Source of the DNA: Kribbella amoyensis
GTDB taxonomy: Bacteria; Actinomycetota; Actinomycetes; Propionibacteriales; Kribbellaceae
Assembly (NCBI RefSeq): GCF_007828865.1
Contig: NZ_VIVK01000001.1
Span: 1,612,001-1,676,000, forward strand
Direction of reading: 5' to 3'
DNA: 64,000 nt
Shown here: positions 40,349 through 49,535 of the stretch, piece after piece
Layout: every line of letters begins with the position of its first letter
Numbering within the stretch: position 1 is the stretch's first letter
Translations under genes and position numbers: made by a program
The notes under the pieces: model-generated
Told to the model about the DNA's origin: nothing
What the model saw: the letters and a program-made list of their open reading frames with translations, nothing else
The model's database searches: none

Positions 40349-42470
40349 CGCGCGCGTAGTTCGCGCCGTACACCAGGCCGGGGCCCTTCTTGCTGGACCC
40401 GTCGCCGCGGCGCCGCATCGTCATCGGCAGCTCGACCACCCGGCCACCGGTCCCGAGGACGCCGAGCAGCAACTCGGACGACTGGTACTGCGGTTCGCGC
40501 AACGTCACCGAGCACGCGAGCCCGGCCCGCATCGCCCGGAAGCCGAACGACGTGTCGGTCAGCTTCTTCCGGGTCAGGATCGACGCCAGCACCGCGAAGA
40601 CCCGGACCCCGACCCAGCGGAGCCGGCTGTCCGCGTCCTCCTGGCCGAGCCGGCGGGACCCGGTGACGAAGTCGGCCCGCCCTTCGAGGATCGGCTGCAG
40701 CAACACGGGCAGCTCGTCGTTGTCGTACTGCCCGTCCGCGTCCGTGGTCGCGATGTACTGCGCACCGCCCTGCGCGGCCAGGTGGTACCCGAGGCGCAGC
40801 GCGGCCCCCTGGCCACGGTTCACCGGTGCGGCACAGACGTACGCCCCGTGCGCGGCGGCCACCTCGGCCGTGTCGTCCTCGGCTCCGTCGACCACGACCA
40901 GCACGTCCACGGGGAGACCGGAGCACGTCTTCGGCATGTTCGCGAGCACGGGACCGATCCCGCCCGCCTCGTTGTAAGCGGCAATCACCACGACGAGCGG
41001 AGCGAACGCCGGGTCGCCGTGCCGGTCCTTGAAGTCGTCCAGCGCCTCGGAGTCCACCTTGTCCGGGTACGCCGCGAGTGGTGGGCGCTGCTGGCTCCGA
41101 CCGAGCAGGGCCGTCAGTCCGAGCGCACCGGCGAGCGGGAACAGTACGAGGCCGGGCAGCTGGTAGCGCCAGGAGAACTCGAACGCGGCGGACCCGAGCA
41201 GCAGCACCACGGCAGCACTCACCGGCAACAACGCGGCGGCGCGGAGCCGGGACTGCTTGGCCCGGCCGACCCCGAACGCGGCGGCCAACGCGATCAGGCC
41301 TGCGATCCCGAGGACGAGGCCGGGCGTGAATCCGCCGTTCAGCTGGTAGGCACGCAGCACCGTGGCCGGGCCCTTGTTGACGTGCGGCTCCATCCCGCCG
41401 AACTTCTCGGACGCCTGCGCGGTCTTCTCGTCCTGGAGATTCGGGTAGCTGAGCTGGAACTGCCAGCGCTCCAACGGCACGTCGTCGGGCGACGTGGTCC
41501 GGGTCGGCGCGAACCCCTTGAGGAAGTCCTTGCCCGCCGCCCACGCGACGTCGAACGGCTGGTGCCGCAGGACGATGCCGCTGAACTCCTTGGCCAGTTG
41601 CGGTTTCGTGGTCCCCGGCGGCAGCTCGCCCGGCCAGTTCGGGTCGCCGTACCGGTTGTGCGCGTACCTGTCGACGCCCATCCGTTCGCCGAGCGGCTCC
41701 TTCGGGCAGAACAGCCGGGTGCCCTCGTCGAGCGGCAGCTTCGCGCAGTTCGCGACCACGGCGGTCCGGCCGTACAGGACCTGGTTCTCGGCGCCCGAGA
41801 TCGCCCACCGCCCGGTCTCGGCGTGGACGTACCCGACGTACGCGCCGAACGGGATCGCGAACGCCGCGAGCATCGCCGCACTCCGGACGACCACCCGCCA
41901 CACACTGGTCCGCCAGGCCGCGCCGACCACCACCAGGTACAGGAGGACGGCGACGACCAGCGTGACGCCGATCGTGCGGAGGGCGAACGCAGCCCCCAGG
42001 ATCAGTCCGGCGAGAGCGGCCCGCTTCCAGTTGGGGACGCCCCAGCCGAGCAGGACCCAGAGCAGGGCGACCAGCAGGACGTCGAAGGCGGTCTCGGCCA
42101 TGATGTTCTGCTCGATCTGCACCTGGTACGCGTCGAGCAGCAGCGGCGCCGCGGCCAGTGCGGCGAGCCAGCGGTACACGCCGAGCCGCCGGGCCAGCGC
42201 GTAGATCGCGACGCCGAGCAGCAGACCGACGACGTGCTGGACGATCACGACGGTGGTGAGACCGCCGATCTCCACCAGCGGGCGCAGCAGGACCGAGTAG
42301 CCGATCGGGTTGAGCTGGTCCGGCTTCAGCGACCGCATGTTCTCCAGGTAGTGCACGGAGTCCACGTAGATGATCGCCGGCCGGTACGCGATCGTCGCCA
42401 GCACTCGGAGAACCGCCCCCGCCACCAGGAGGAGCAGGAGCAGCCAGTGCCTTCTGAGCTGGGCGATCAC
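40263..42470 (-). CDS. Fused GT-C membrane glycosyltransferase and GT2 glycosyltransferase
   Basis: This 735-residue protein has two parts. Residues 1 to about 470 are a polytopic membrane region of about ten helices, of GT-C type, with an acidic loop (IIYVDSVHYLENM) after helix 1. Residues about 500-735 are a GT2 domain (PLVVVIAAYNEAGGIGPVL; VVVDGAEDDT; NRGQGAALRLGY; TTDADGQYD) like dolichyl-phosphate mannose synthase. The GT2 half would make a polyprenyl-P-sugar and the GT-C half transfer it. The GTG start at 42470 overlaps the upstream epimerase stop. The longer ORF extension is out of frame with that epimerase. Confidence 0.85.
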   Translation of the reverse strand: MIAQLRRHWLLLLLLVAGAVLRVLATIAYRPAIIYVDSVHYLENMRSLKPDQLNPIGYSVLLRPLVEIGGLTTVVIVQHVVGLLLGVAIYALARRLGVYRWLAALAAAPLLLDAYQVQIEQNIMAETAFDVLLVALLWVLLGWGVPNWKRAALAGLILGAAFALRTIGVTLVVAVLLYLVVVGAAWRTSVWRVVVRSAAMLAAFAIPFGAYVGYVHAETGRWAISGAENQVLYGRTAVVANCAKLPLDEGTRLFCPKEPLGERMGVDRYAHNRYGDPNWPGELPPGTTKPQLAKEFSGIVLRHQPFDVAWAAGKDFLKGFAPTRTTSPDDVPLERWQFQLSYPNLQDEKTAQASEKFGGMEPHVNKGPATVLRAYQLNGGFTPGLVLGIAGLIALAAAFGVGRAKQSRLRAAALLPVSAAVVLLLGSAAFEFSWRYQLPGLVLFPLAGALGLTALLGRSQQRPPLAAYPDKVDSEALDDFKDRHGDPAFAPLVVVIAAYNEAGGIGPVLANMPKTCSGLPVDVLVVVDGAEDDTAEVAAAHGAYVCAAPVNRGQGAALRLGYHLAAQGGAQYIATTDADGQYDNDELPVLLQPILEGRADFVTGSRRLGQEDADSRLRWVGVRVFAVLASILTRKKLTDTSFGFRAMRAGLACSVTLREPQYQSSELLLGVLGTGGRVVELPMTMRRRGDGSSKKGPGLVYGANYARVMTGTWWREYVLRPAWRTRTGRTARTSG

Positions 42471-43402
42471 TGGTCGCGGAAGTACTGCCAGGTGCGGGCC
42501 AGGCCGTCGGCGAGCGATACGGTCGGCCGGTACCCGAGCGTCTCCGCGCTCCGGGCCACGTCGACCACCACGGCCGGCATCTCCCCCGCGGGCGCGTCCA
42601 CGTGCTCGGCCGGCACCGGGCACCCGGTCACCGCCCGCACCGTCTCGACCAGTTCGAGCACGGAGACCGACGTCCCCGAGCCGACGATCGCGCGACCGTC
42701 GAACGCCTTGTCCAGCGCGAGCAGGATCCCGGCGACCACGTCGTCGATGAAGACGAGATCGCGGCGTTGCTTGCCGTCCCCGTAGATCCGGACGCCCTCG
42801 TCCGTCAGCGCGGCCCGCATCATCCGCGGCACGAAGCTGTCCTTGTGCGACATGCCCGGCCCGTACACGTTGGTGAACCGCAGCGCCGCGGTCGCGAGCC
42901 CGTAGCTCCCCGAGTACGCCGACAGCAGCATCTCGCACGCGGCCTTGGTCGCCCCGTACGGCGTCAGCGGGCGCAACGGCAGCTCGGCGGAGATGGTCTC
43001 GGTTCCGACGTCGCCGACCACCGCGTTGGTGGAAGCGAGCACGAACCGGTCCACCCCACTGCCGCGGGACAGCTCGAGCAGGACCTGCGTGATGGTGACG
43101 TTCTCGGCGAAGGTCCGCATCGGCGCGTCCACCGACCGCAGCACCGAGGTCAGCGCGGCCAGGTGGATCACGGACCGCGGCCGCGTCTCGAACGCCGCGA
43201 TGCAGACCTCCTGCTCGGCCAGGTCCCCGGTCACGACCGTGACACCGTCGTCCCACTCGGCCGCGGGCGGCTCCCGATCGACCGCGGTGACCGGTACTCC
43301 GCGGGACCGCAGCGCGGCGACCACCGCCCGGCCGATGAACCCGGACGCTCCGGTCACCAGCACTCGCTCGGTCTCTGCCAGTTCCGCAGTCGCCTCAGCC
43401 AT
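42467..43402 (-). CDS. NAD-dependent epimerase/dehydratase
   Basis: This 311-residue extended SDR has TGASGFIGRAV (about 17-27) as the NAD motif, a catalytic Ser/Thr (LASTNAVVG) and YGATK. These are marks of UDP-glucose 4-epimerase-like enzymes acting on nucleotide sugars. It is translationally coupled (GTGA) to the fused glycosyltransferase and so probably supplies its sugar donor. Confidence 0.88.
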   Translation of the reverse strand: MAEATAELAETERVLVTGASGFIGRAVVAALRSRGVPVTAVDREPPAAEWDDGVTVVTGDLAEQEVCIAAFETRPRSVIHLAALTSVLRSVDAPMRTFAENVTITQVLLELSRGSGVDRFVLASTNAVVGDVGTETISAELPLRPLTPYGATKAACEMLLSAYSGSYGLATAALRFTNVYGPGMSHKDSFVPRMMRAALTDEGVRIYGDGKQRRDLVFIDDVVAGILLALDKAFDGRAIVGSGTSVSVLELVETVRAVTGCPVPAEHVDAPAGEMPAVVVDVARSAETLGYRPTVSLADGLARTWQYFRDQ

Positions 43403-43681
43403 GCCGTCAACCTACCCGCCGGACCCGCACCACTCACCATCACGCCGAGTCGCAGCGTTCCGCGCGGGGCCAACGCTCAGCCGCGCAGGAGGCGGCAAGG
43501 TTGATGAGTGCTGCAGATTCGCAGACGCAGTGCGACGACGTCTTGACCCAAAGTCACCAGAGCGGGAGGATGCCGACGACGCGGGCTGACAACCTTGTCA
43601 TCGGGGCCGCGTGACCGTTGCGGTGCGCGGGGGCCGTGGATCCGGCTGCCGGGGGCCGTCCTGCCGTGCAAGGAGCCGTAG

Positions 43682-46600
43682 ATGAAACTCCGCCGCCCAC
43701 TGGGGCTCGTCACGTCTCTCGGGCTTGTTGTGACAATGTCTGCCATGACGTCAGCGAGCGCCTCCGTCCCCACCGAGACCCAGGCCGGTTCTCAGCCGGT
43801 CGCGAGTGGGGCCTCCTACTTCACCTCCTTCGAGCCGGGCCAGCCGCAGCCCGGGTACACCGACGCGGTCGAGACCGGGCCGGACGGGAAGCCGCGGGCC
43901 GACGGCGTCCGCGGCCCGACGCCGACCGGGATCGGCGGCAGCGAGATGGACAAGGTCACCAGGGTGACGGCGAACGGCGAGAACACCGGCGGCGGTGAGA
44001 TCGCGTCGAACGTGGCCGACGGGGACAAGTTCACCAAGTGGCTGGTGTTCGAGCCGACCGGCTGGCTGACGTACCAGACCTCGCAGCCGGTGACGATCCG
44101 GAAGTACGCGCTGACCTCGGCCAACGACGCCGACGGCCGCGACCCGAAGAACTGGACCCTGCTCGGCTCGAACGACGGCAGCACCTGGACCACGCTGGAC
44201 ACCCGGACGAACGAGGACTTCGAGAACCGGTTCCAGACCAAGGAGTTCACCGTCGCCAACGAGACGGCGTACTCCTTCTACAAGCTGGACATCACCCAGA
44301 ACCACGGCGAGAACATCGTCCAGCTCGCCGACTGGTACCTGTCGAACGGCGCCCCGTTGCCGCCTCCTGGTGAGACGGCCGAGTCCCGGCTCGACTCCGG
44401 TCCGACCAGTGCGTACAACGCGCGCGCCCGGGTCGGGTTCACCGGGGTGAAGTCGTTCCGGTACGCCGGGCACCAGACCGCCGAGGGCCGCGGGTACACC
44501 TGGAACAAGATCGCCGACGTGGACCTGAAGGTCGGCAAGGACACCCGGCTGTCGTACAAGATCTTCCCCGAGCACGTCGAGGGCGACCTGAGTTACCCGA
44601 GTACGTTCGCCGCGCTCGATCTCGCGTTCTCCGACGGCACGTACCTGAGTGACCTGAAGGCGAAGGACCACCACGGATTCGAGCTGAGTCCGCGGGGTCA
44701 GGGCGACGCGAAGGGCCTGTCCACGAACCAGTGGAACAACGTCGAAGCCGACCTCGGCCAGGTGGCGGCCGGCAAAACGGTGACGCGCATCCTGGTCGGG
44801 TACGACAAGCCGTCCGGGCCGTCCGACTTCCGCGGCTGGATCGACGACGTGCGGATCGCGAAGGCGGAGAACCCGGACGAGGCGGCTCGCAAGACCGCGG
44901 CCAAGCACCCGTCGGACCTGGCCGTGACGACCCGCGGGACGAACGCGACCGGCGGCTTCTCGCGGGGCAACAACATCCCGGCGAGCGCGGTGCCGCACGG
45001 GTTCAACTTCTGGACCCCGGTGACGAACGCGGGTTCGACCTCCTGGTTGTACGACTACGCCAAGGGCAACAACGCCGAGAACAAGCCGCAGCTCGAGGCG
45101 CTCTCGATCAGCCACGAGCCGAGTCCGTGGATGGGTGACCGGCAGACGTTCCAGGTGATGCCGTCGACCGCGGCGAAGCCGACCGCCGATCGCGACGCGC
45201 GGGCGTGGGCGTTCAGCCACGACAACGAGATCGCCCGGCCGTACTACTACGGCGTGACGTTCGACAACGGCAACGCGGTCGAGCTGGCCCCGACCGACCA
45301 CGCGGCGATGCTGCGGTTCTCGTTCCCGGCCGGCCAGGCGTCGCTCGTGTTCGACAACGTCAACAACAACGGCGGCCTGACGCTCGACCCGGAGACCGGC
45401 GTCGTGACCGGGTACAGCGACGTGAAGAGCGGACTGTCCACCGGCGCCGGCCGGCTGTTCGTGTACGGCGTGGTCGACCAGAAGGTGGTTGCCTCGGGCA
45501 AGCTCGCGGACGGCGGCGGCGCCAACGTCGGCGGGTACTTCTCGTTCGACCCCAAGGTGACCCAGGTCCAGCTCCGGATCGCCACCTCGCTGATCGGTAC
45601 GGCGCAGGCGAAGAAGAACCTGGAGCTCGAGCTCGGCGCGGACAGCAAGTTCGACAAGGTGAAGGCGGCCGCGCGGAAGCTGTGGGACGCCAAGCTCCGC
45701 ACCGTCGAGGTCGAGGGCGCCAGCGCGGACCAGCTGACCACCCTCTACTCGAACCTGTACCGGCTGTTCCTCTACCCGAACAACGGCTCGGAGAACACCG
45801 GGACCGCGAAGAAGCCGGTGATCACGTACGCGTCGCCGGTCTCGCCGAAGGTGGGCACCGACACCCCGACGACCACGGGGTCCAAGATCGTCGCGGGCCA
45901 GACCTATGTGAACAACGGCTTCTGGGACACGTACCGGACCGTCTGGCCCGCGTACGCGCTGTTCTCGCAGGACACCGCGGACGACCTGGTCAACGGGTTC
46001 GTCCAGCAGTACAAGGACGGCGGCTGGATCTCCCGCTGGTCCTCACCGGGCTACGCCAACCTGATGGTCGGCACCAGCTCCGACGTCGCGTTCGCGGACG
46101 CGTACCTCAAGGGCGTCCAGGGCATCGACCTGGAGGCGACCTACGACGCGGCGCTGAAGAACGCGGCCGCCCGCCCGCCGACCGCGAACGTCGGCCGCAA
46201 GGGGCTCGACCGGTCCACCTTCAACGGGTACACCGCGAACACCACGGCCGAGGGCTTCAGCTGGTCGATGGACGGCTACATCAACGACTTCGGCATCGCG
46301 AACATGTCGAAGGCGCTGTACGACGCGGCGAAGAAGAACGACCCGCGCAAGCAGGAGTACCTGGACAACTACCAGTACTACCTGAACCGGGCCCGGAACT
46401 ACGTCACCCTGTTCGACCCGGCGCTCGGGTTCTTCCAGGGCAAGGACCCGGACGGCGTCTGGGGCAACTCGCCGAGCACGTTCGACCCGCGCGACTGGGG
46501 TCACGACTACACCGAGACGAACGCGTGGAACATGGCCTTCTCGGTCCCGCAGGACGGCGCCGGCCTGGCCGCGTTGTACGGCGGACGGGACGGATTGGCG

Positions 46601-47704
46601 AAGAAGCTGGACGAGTTCTTCACCACCCCGGAGGACGCCACCCACGTCGGCGGGTACGGCGGCGCCATCCACGAGATGCTCGAGGCCCGGGACGTCCGGA
46701 TGGGCCAGTACGGCCACTCGAACCAGCCGTCGCACCACATCGCGTACATGTACAACTTCGCGGGTCAGCCGGCCAAGACCCAGGAGAAGGTGCGCGAGGT
46801 GCTGGACCGGTTGTACCTCGGCTCGGAGATCGGCCAGGGCTACCCCGGCGACGAGGACAACGGCGAGATGTCCGCGTGGTGGCTGTTCAGCATGCTCGGC
46901 TTCTACCCGCTGCAGGTGGGCTCGCCGACGTACGCGATCGGGTCGCCGCTGTTCACCAAGGCGACGGTGAACCTGCCGAACGGCAAGAAGCTCGTCGTCA
47001 GCGCGCCGGAGAACAGCGCCGCGAACAAGTACGTGAAGGGCGTCAAAGTCAACGGCAAGAAGTGGACCTCGACCGCGCTGCCGCACGACCTGATCGGCCA
47101 GGGCGGCAAGATCGAGTTCGAGCTGACCGACCGGCCGGCCAGCTGGGGCAGCGGCCGCAACGACGCCCCGCCGTCGATCACGAAGCCGGGCGAGGACCCG
47201 ATGACGTGGCGGGACTCGACCGAGGACGACGGCGCGGTGGTCGCGGCCGGCGGGGCGGACGTGTCCGCGCTGACCGACAACGACTCCACCAAGCAGGTCA
47301 CGCTGACCGGGGCCACCCCGACCGTGACGGTTCAGCTGCAGCAGGGCCGCCCGGTCACGATGTACACGCTGACCAGCGGCACTACCGGCGCGGCGCCGTC
47401 GGCGTGGAAGCTGGAGGGCTCGAACGACGGGACCACCTGGACCAAGGTCGACGAACGGACCGGCCAGACCTGGGCGTTCCCGGCGTACACCCGGTCGTTC
47501 AGCGTCACCGCGCCGAAGGCGTACACCCAGTACCGGCTGGTGCTGACGCCGGCGGCCGGGGCGAGCGGGGTGACGCTGTCCGAGATCGAGCTGCTCGGCA
47601 CCCTGAAGGGGATCGAGGCCGGGACGCACCCAAGCGACCAGCGGGTCGCGGAGGCCAAGCCGACCCCGACGCCGTCGCAGTCGATCGAGCGCAACTACGG
47701 CTGA
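43682..47704 (+). CDS. Secreted GH92 alpha-mannosidase with discoidin domains
   Basis: This 1340-residue protein has a signal peptide (1-28, ending TSASAS), an F5/8 discoidin-like domain (about 80-225), a linker domain, the GH92 N-domain (from about 420: RGNNIPASAVPHGFNFW) and catalytic domain (GHSNQPSHHIAYMYNFAG and GYPGDEDNGEMSAWWLFSMLGFY), and a C-terminal F5/8 domain (about 1180-1310). GH92 enzymes are Ca2+-dependent exo-alpha-mannosidases releasing mannose from N-glycans or mannans; linkage preference cannot be told. The ATG is chosen from the signal peptide. A strong hairpin terminator follows. Confidence 0.93.
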   Translation: MKLRRPLGLVTSLGLVVTMSAMTSASASVPTETQAGSQPVASGASYFTSFEPGQPQPGYTDAVETGPDGKPRADGVRGPTPTGIGGSEMDKVTRVTANGENTGGGEIASNVADGDKFTKWLVFEPTGWLTYQTSQPVTIRKYALTSANDADGRDPKNWTLLGSNDGSTWTTLDTRTNEDFENRFQTKEFTVANETAYSFYKLDITQNHGENIVQLADWYLSNGAPLPPPGETAESRLDSGPTSAYNARARVGFTGVKSFRYAGHQTAEGRGYTWNKIADVDLKVGKDTRLSYKIFPEHVEGDLSYPSTFAALDLAFSDGTYLSDLKAKDHHGFELSPRGQGDAKGLSTNQWNNVEADLGQVAAGKTVTRILVGYDKPSGPSDFRGWIDDVRIAKAENPDEAARKTAAKHPSDLAVTTRGTNATGGFSRGNNIPASAVPHGFNFWTPVTNAGSTSWLYDYAKGNNAENKPQLEALSISHEPSPWMGDRQTFQVMPSTAAKPTADRDARAWAFSHDNEIARPYYYGVTFDNGNAVELAPTDHAAMLRFSFPAGQASLVFDNVNNNGGLTLDPETGVVTGYSDVKSGLSTGAGRLFVYGVVDQKVVASGKLADGGGANVGGYFSFDPKVTQVQLRIATSLIGTAQAKKNLELELGADSKFDKVKAAARKLWDAKLRTVEVEGASADQLTTLYSNLYRLFLYPNNGSENTGTAKKPVITYASPVSPKVGTDTPTTTGSKIVAGQTYVNNGFWDTYRTVWPAYALFSQDTADDLVNGFVQQYKDGGWISRWSSPGYANLMVGTSSDVAFADAYLKGVQGIDLEATYDAALKNAAARPPTANVGRKGLDRSTFNGYTANTTAEGFSWSMDGYINDFGIANMSKALYDAAKKNDPRKQEYLDNYQYYLNRARNYVTLFDPALGFFQGKDPDGVWGNSPSTFDPRDWGHDYTETNAWNMAFSVPQDGAGLAALYGGRDGLAKKLDEFFTTPEDATHVGGYGGAIHEMLEARDVRMGQYGHSNQPSHHIAYMYNFAGQPAKTQEKVREVLDRLYLGSEIGQGYPGDEDNGEMSAWWLFSMLGFYPLQVGSPTYAIGSPLFTKATVNLPNGKKLVVSAPENSAANKYVKGVKVNGKKWTSTALPHDLIGQGGKIEFELTDRPASWGSGRNDAPPSITKPGEDPMTWRDSTEDDGAVVAAGGADVSALTDNDSTKQVTLTGATPTVTVQLQQGRPVTMYTLTSGTTGAAPSAWKLEGSNDGTTWTKVDERTGQTWAFPAYTRSFSVTAPKAYTQYRLVLTPAAGASGVTLSEIELLGTLKGIEAGTHPSDQRVAEAKPTPTPSQSIERNYG

Positions 47705-47710
47705 CGCGAA

Positions 47711-47742
47711 GAGCCGCGGCGACCGGTGGGTCGCCGCGGCTC
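47711..47742 (+). terminator. Hairpin terminator after the GH92 gene
   Basis: A perfect 14-bp stem, GAGCCGCGGCGACC and its complement, around the loop GGTG, seven bases after the stop codon. Confidence 0.85.
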
Positions 47743-47756
47743 GTTCGACCAGGTTC

Positions 47757-47791
47757 TCCGGCGGAACCTGCCCCTGAGAGGTTCCGCCGGA
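47757..47791. other. Second perfect hairpin between GH92 and peptidase genes
   Basis: TCCGGCGGAACC and GGTTCCGCCGGA form a 12-bp stem with an 11-base loop. It lies 15 bases after the terminator and 224 bases before the peptidase start. It could be a back-up terminator or an operator. The rest of this 310-base gap shows nothing I recognise. Confidence 0.55.
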
Positions 47792-48014
47792 CAACTGTGA
47801 AGAAGAGGGAGGGGTGGCGTCCCCGCCCGGACTACCACCCCTTCCACCCGTACTGACGAACAACCTCCGGGATAGGTTGCCTCGGTCCGGAAGAGTCCAT
47901 ATCCCGAGACGTGCGGGCGAGGGTAGCGTCCGCGCCACCCTCAGCCGGGCGGTAGAGCCAGGGTGCGGCGCCGCCGGTCTTCCTAGGGTCGAAACGACCT
48001 TGGAGGAGGACCCG

Positions 48015-49505
48015 ATGAAGCTGTTGATCGCGCCGATCGTGGCCGGCCTGCTGGCCGTGCCGCTGACCGTTCCACTCGCCGTCCCGGCCGCGGCGGAGGA
48101 AGCGAAGATCCGCTGGCACCAGTGCCAACGCGACGCCGAGGACACCGAGGGCGCCGAGCTGGACCAGGCCGGCGCCGAGTGCGGTGAGCTGGACGTACCC
48201 CTGGACTACCGGCGACCGGACGGCCGGAAGATCACCCTCTCGATGTCGCGGCTGCCCGCGACCGGCGACCGGATCGGCACGATGCTGCTGAACGACGGTG
48301 GACCGGGCGGGCCGGGACTCGGGATGCCGCTGCGGCTCCGGCCCGCGATGCGCGAGGCGGGCACGCGGTACGACCTGATCGGCCTGGATCCGCGGTTCGT
48401 CGGGCGCAGTACGCCGCTGGATTGCAAGGTCCCGCAGGCGGGCTGGCCGTGGTCCGCCGGGTCGGACCGCGCGAGCTTCGACCGAGCCGCCCGGTTGCAG
48501 GCGTCGATGGCCGCGCGGTGTACCGAGAACGCGGCCGAGTACCTGCCGCATGCGAGTACCCGGGAGACCGCGCGCGACCTGGACCGGGTCCGGAGCGCAC
48601 TCGGGGAACGGAAGATCTCGTACCTGGGCTACTCGTACGGGACGTACCTGGGCGCGGTGTACGCGGAGATGTTCCCGGCTCGGGTGGATCGGATGGTGCT
48701 GGACGGGCCGCTCGATCCGGCGACGTACGGGGCCGGCATGTTGCGGAACGCGGGACCGGTCAACGAGGCGGCGCTGCGGGCGTGGGCGACGTGGGCGGGC
48801 GCGCGGCACTCCTCGTACGGGCTCGGCAGAACGGCGGACGAGGTACTGAGGACGGTGCGCTCGATCCAGCGGGTCGCGGCGGAGCGTGGTCTGCGCGTCG
48901 GGGAGCACACGCTGGACGACGGGGTCGTACCGGTGCTGCTGTTCGCGTCCCTCGGTGACGACCGGGATCCGGCCCGGGCACACCTTGCCGGGACGGTGCG
49001 GACGTTGCTCGCGGCCACGCGCGGTCCGGTGGAGGCCGGCGAGGAGCTGGCGGGTCTGCTGGCGCTCCTGCTGACGCCGGCGCTCTCGCAAATGGTCAGT
49101 GGGCAACTGGCGATCGCCTGTGCCGACCGCGCTGTCTCCCGGGATCTGCGGACCTACTGGCGCGACATCCAGCGGCATCGGCAGGACGAGCCCGTCTTCG
49201 GCTCCCTGACCCGCGCACCGTCACCGTGTGCCTTCTGGCCGACCGCCCCGAAGGAGCAGCCGACGCGGGTCGACACCAAGGTGCCCGCCCTCATCGTCGC
49301 CGCGGACGGTGATCCCCGGACGCCGTACGCCAACGCCGCCCAACTACAGCGTGCACTCCGAGGATCCAGCGTGCTGACCGTCACCGACGCCCGCAAGCAC
49401 GGCCTCTTCGGCGAGTACGGCAACGACTGCGTCGACAGTTCGGTCGTCGCGTACCTGGCCTCCGGTGACCTCCCCGCTCGACCGGTCGTCTGCGCCAGGT
49501 CCTAG
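48015..49505 (+). CDS. Secreted alpha/beta-hydrolase, tripeptidyl aminopeptidase type
   Basis: This 496-residue protein has a signal peptide (1-27, ending AVPAAA), an alpha/beta-hydrolase core and the C-terminal TAP-like domain. The oxyanion segment LNDGGPGGPG, nucleophile elbow GYSYGTYLG, catalytic Asp in ADGDPRTPY and His in ARKHGLF are visible. Such enzymes release N-terminal peptides from extracellular proteins. The ATG at 48015 has GGAGGAGGA upstream. Confidence 0.88.
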   Translation: MKLLIAPIVAGLLAVPLTVPLAVPAAAEEAKIRWHQCQRDAEDTEGAELDQAGAECGELDVPLDYRRPDGRKITLSMSRLPATGDRIGTMLLNDGGPGGPGLGMPLRLRPAMREAGTRYDLIGLDPRFVGRSTPLDCKVPQAGWPWSAGSDRASFDRAARLQASMAARCTENAAEYLPHASTRETARDLDRVRSALGERKISYLGYSYGTYLGAVYAEMFPARVDRMVLDGPLDPATYGAGMLRNAGPVNEAALRAWATWAGARHSSYGLGRTADEVLRTVRSIQRVAAERGLRVGEHTLDDGVVPVLLFASLGDDRDPARAHLAGTVRTLLAATRGPVEAGEELAGLLALLLTPALSQMVSGQLAIACADRAVSRDLRTYWRDIQRHRQDEPVFGSLTRAPSPCAFWPTAPKEQPTRVDTKVPALIVAADGDPRTPYANAAQLQRALRGSSVLTVTDARKHGLFGEYGNDCVDSSVVAYLASGDLPARPVVCARS

Positions 49506-49535
49506 CCCTCACCGGGGAGCGGCGATGATGGGCGG

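Noticed and set aside
42471..43256. A 262-codon upstream extension of the fused glycosyltransferase
   Set aside because: It is out of frame with the conserved epimerase gene on the same strand; the GTG at 42470 overlapping the epimerase stop is the natural start.
43497..43600. CAAGGTTG and CAACCTTG inverted words upstream of the GH92 gene
   Set aside because: The arms are about 90 bases apart with no supporting structure; probably chance. I see no other clear element in this 279-base gap.
45205..47856. An 883-codon open frame overlapping the GH92 gene
   Set aside because: It is a +1 shadow of the GH92 coding frame, rich in Arg/Gly/Ala, without domain features.
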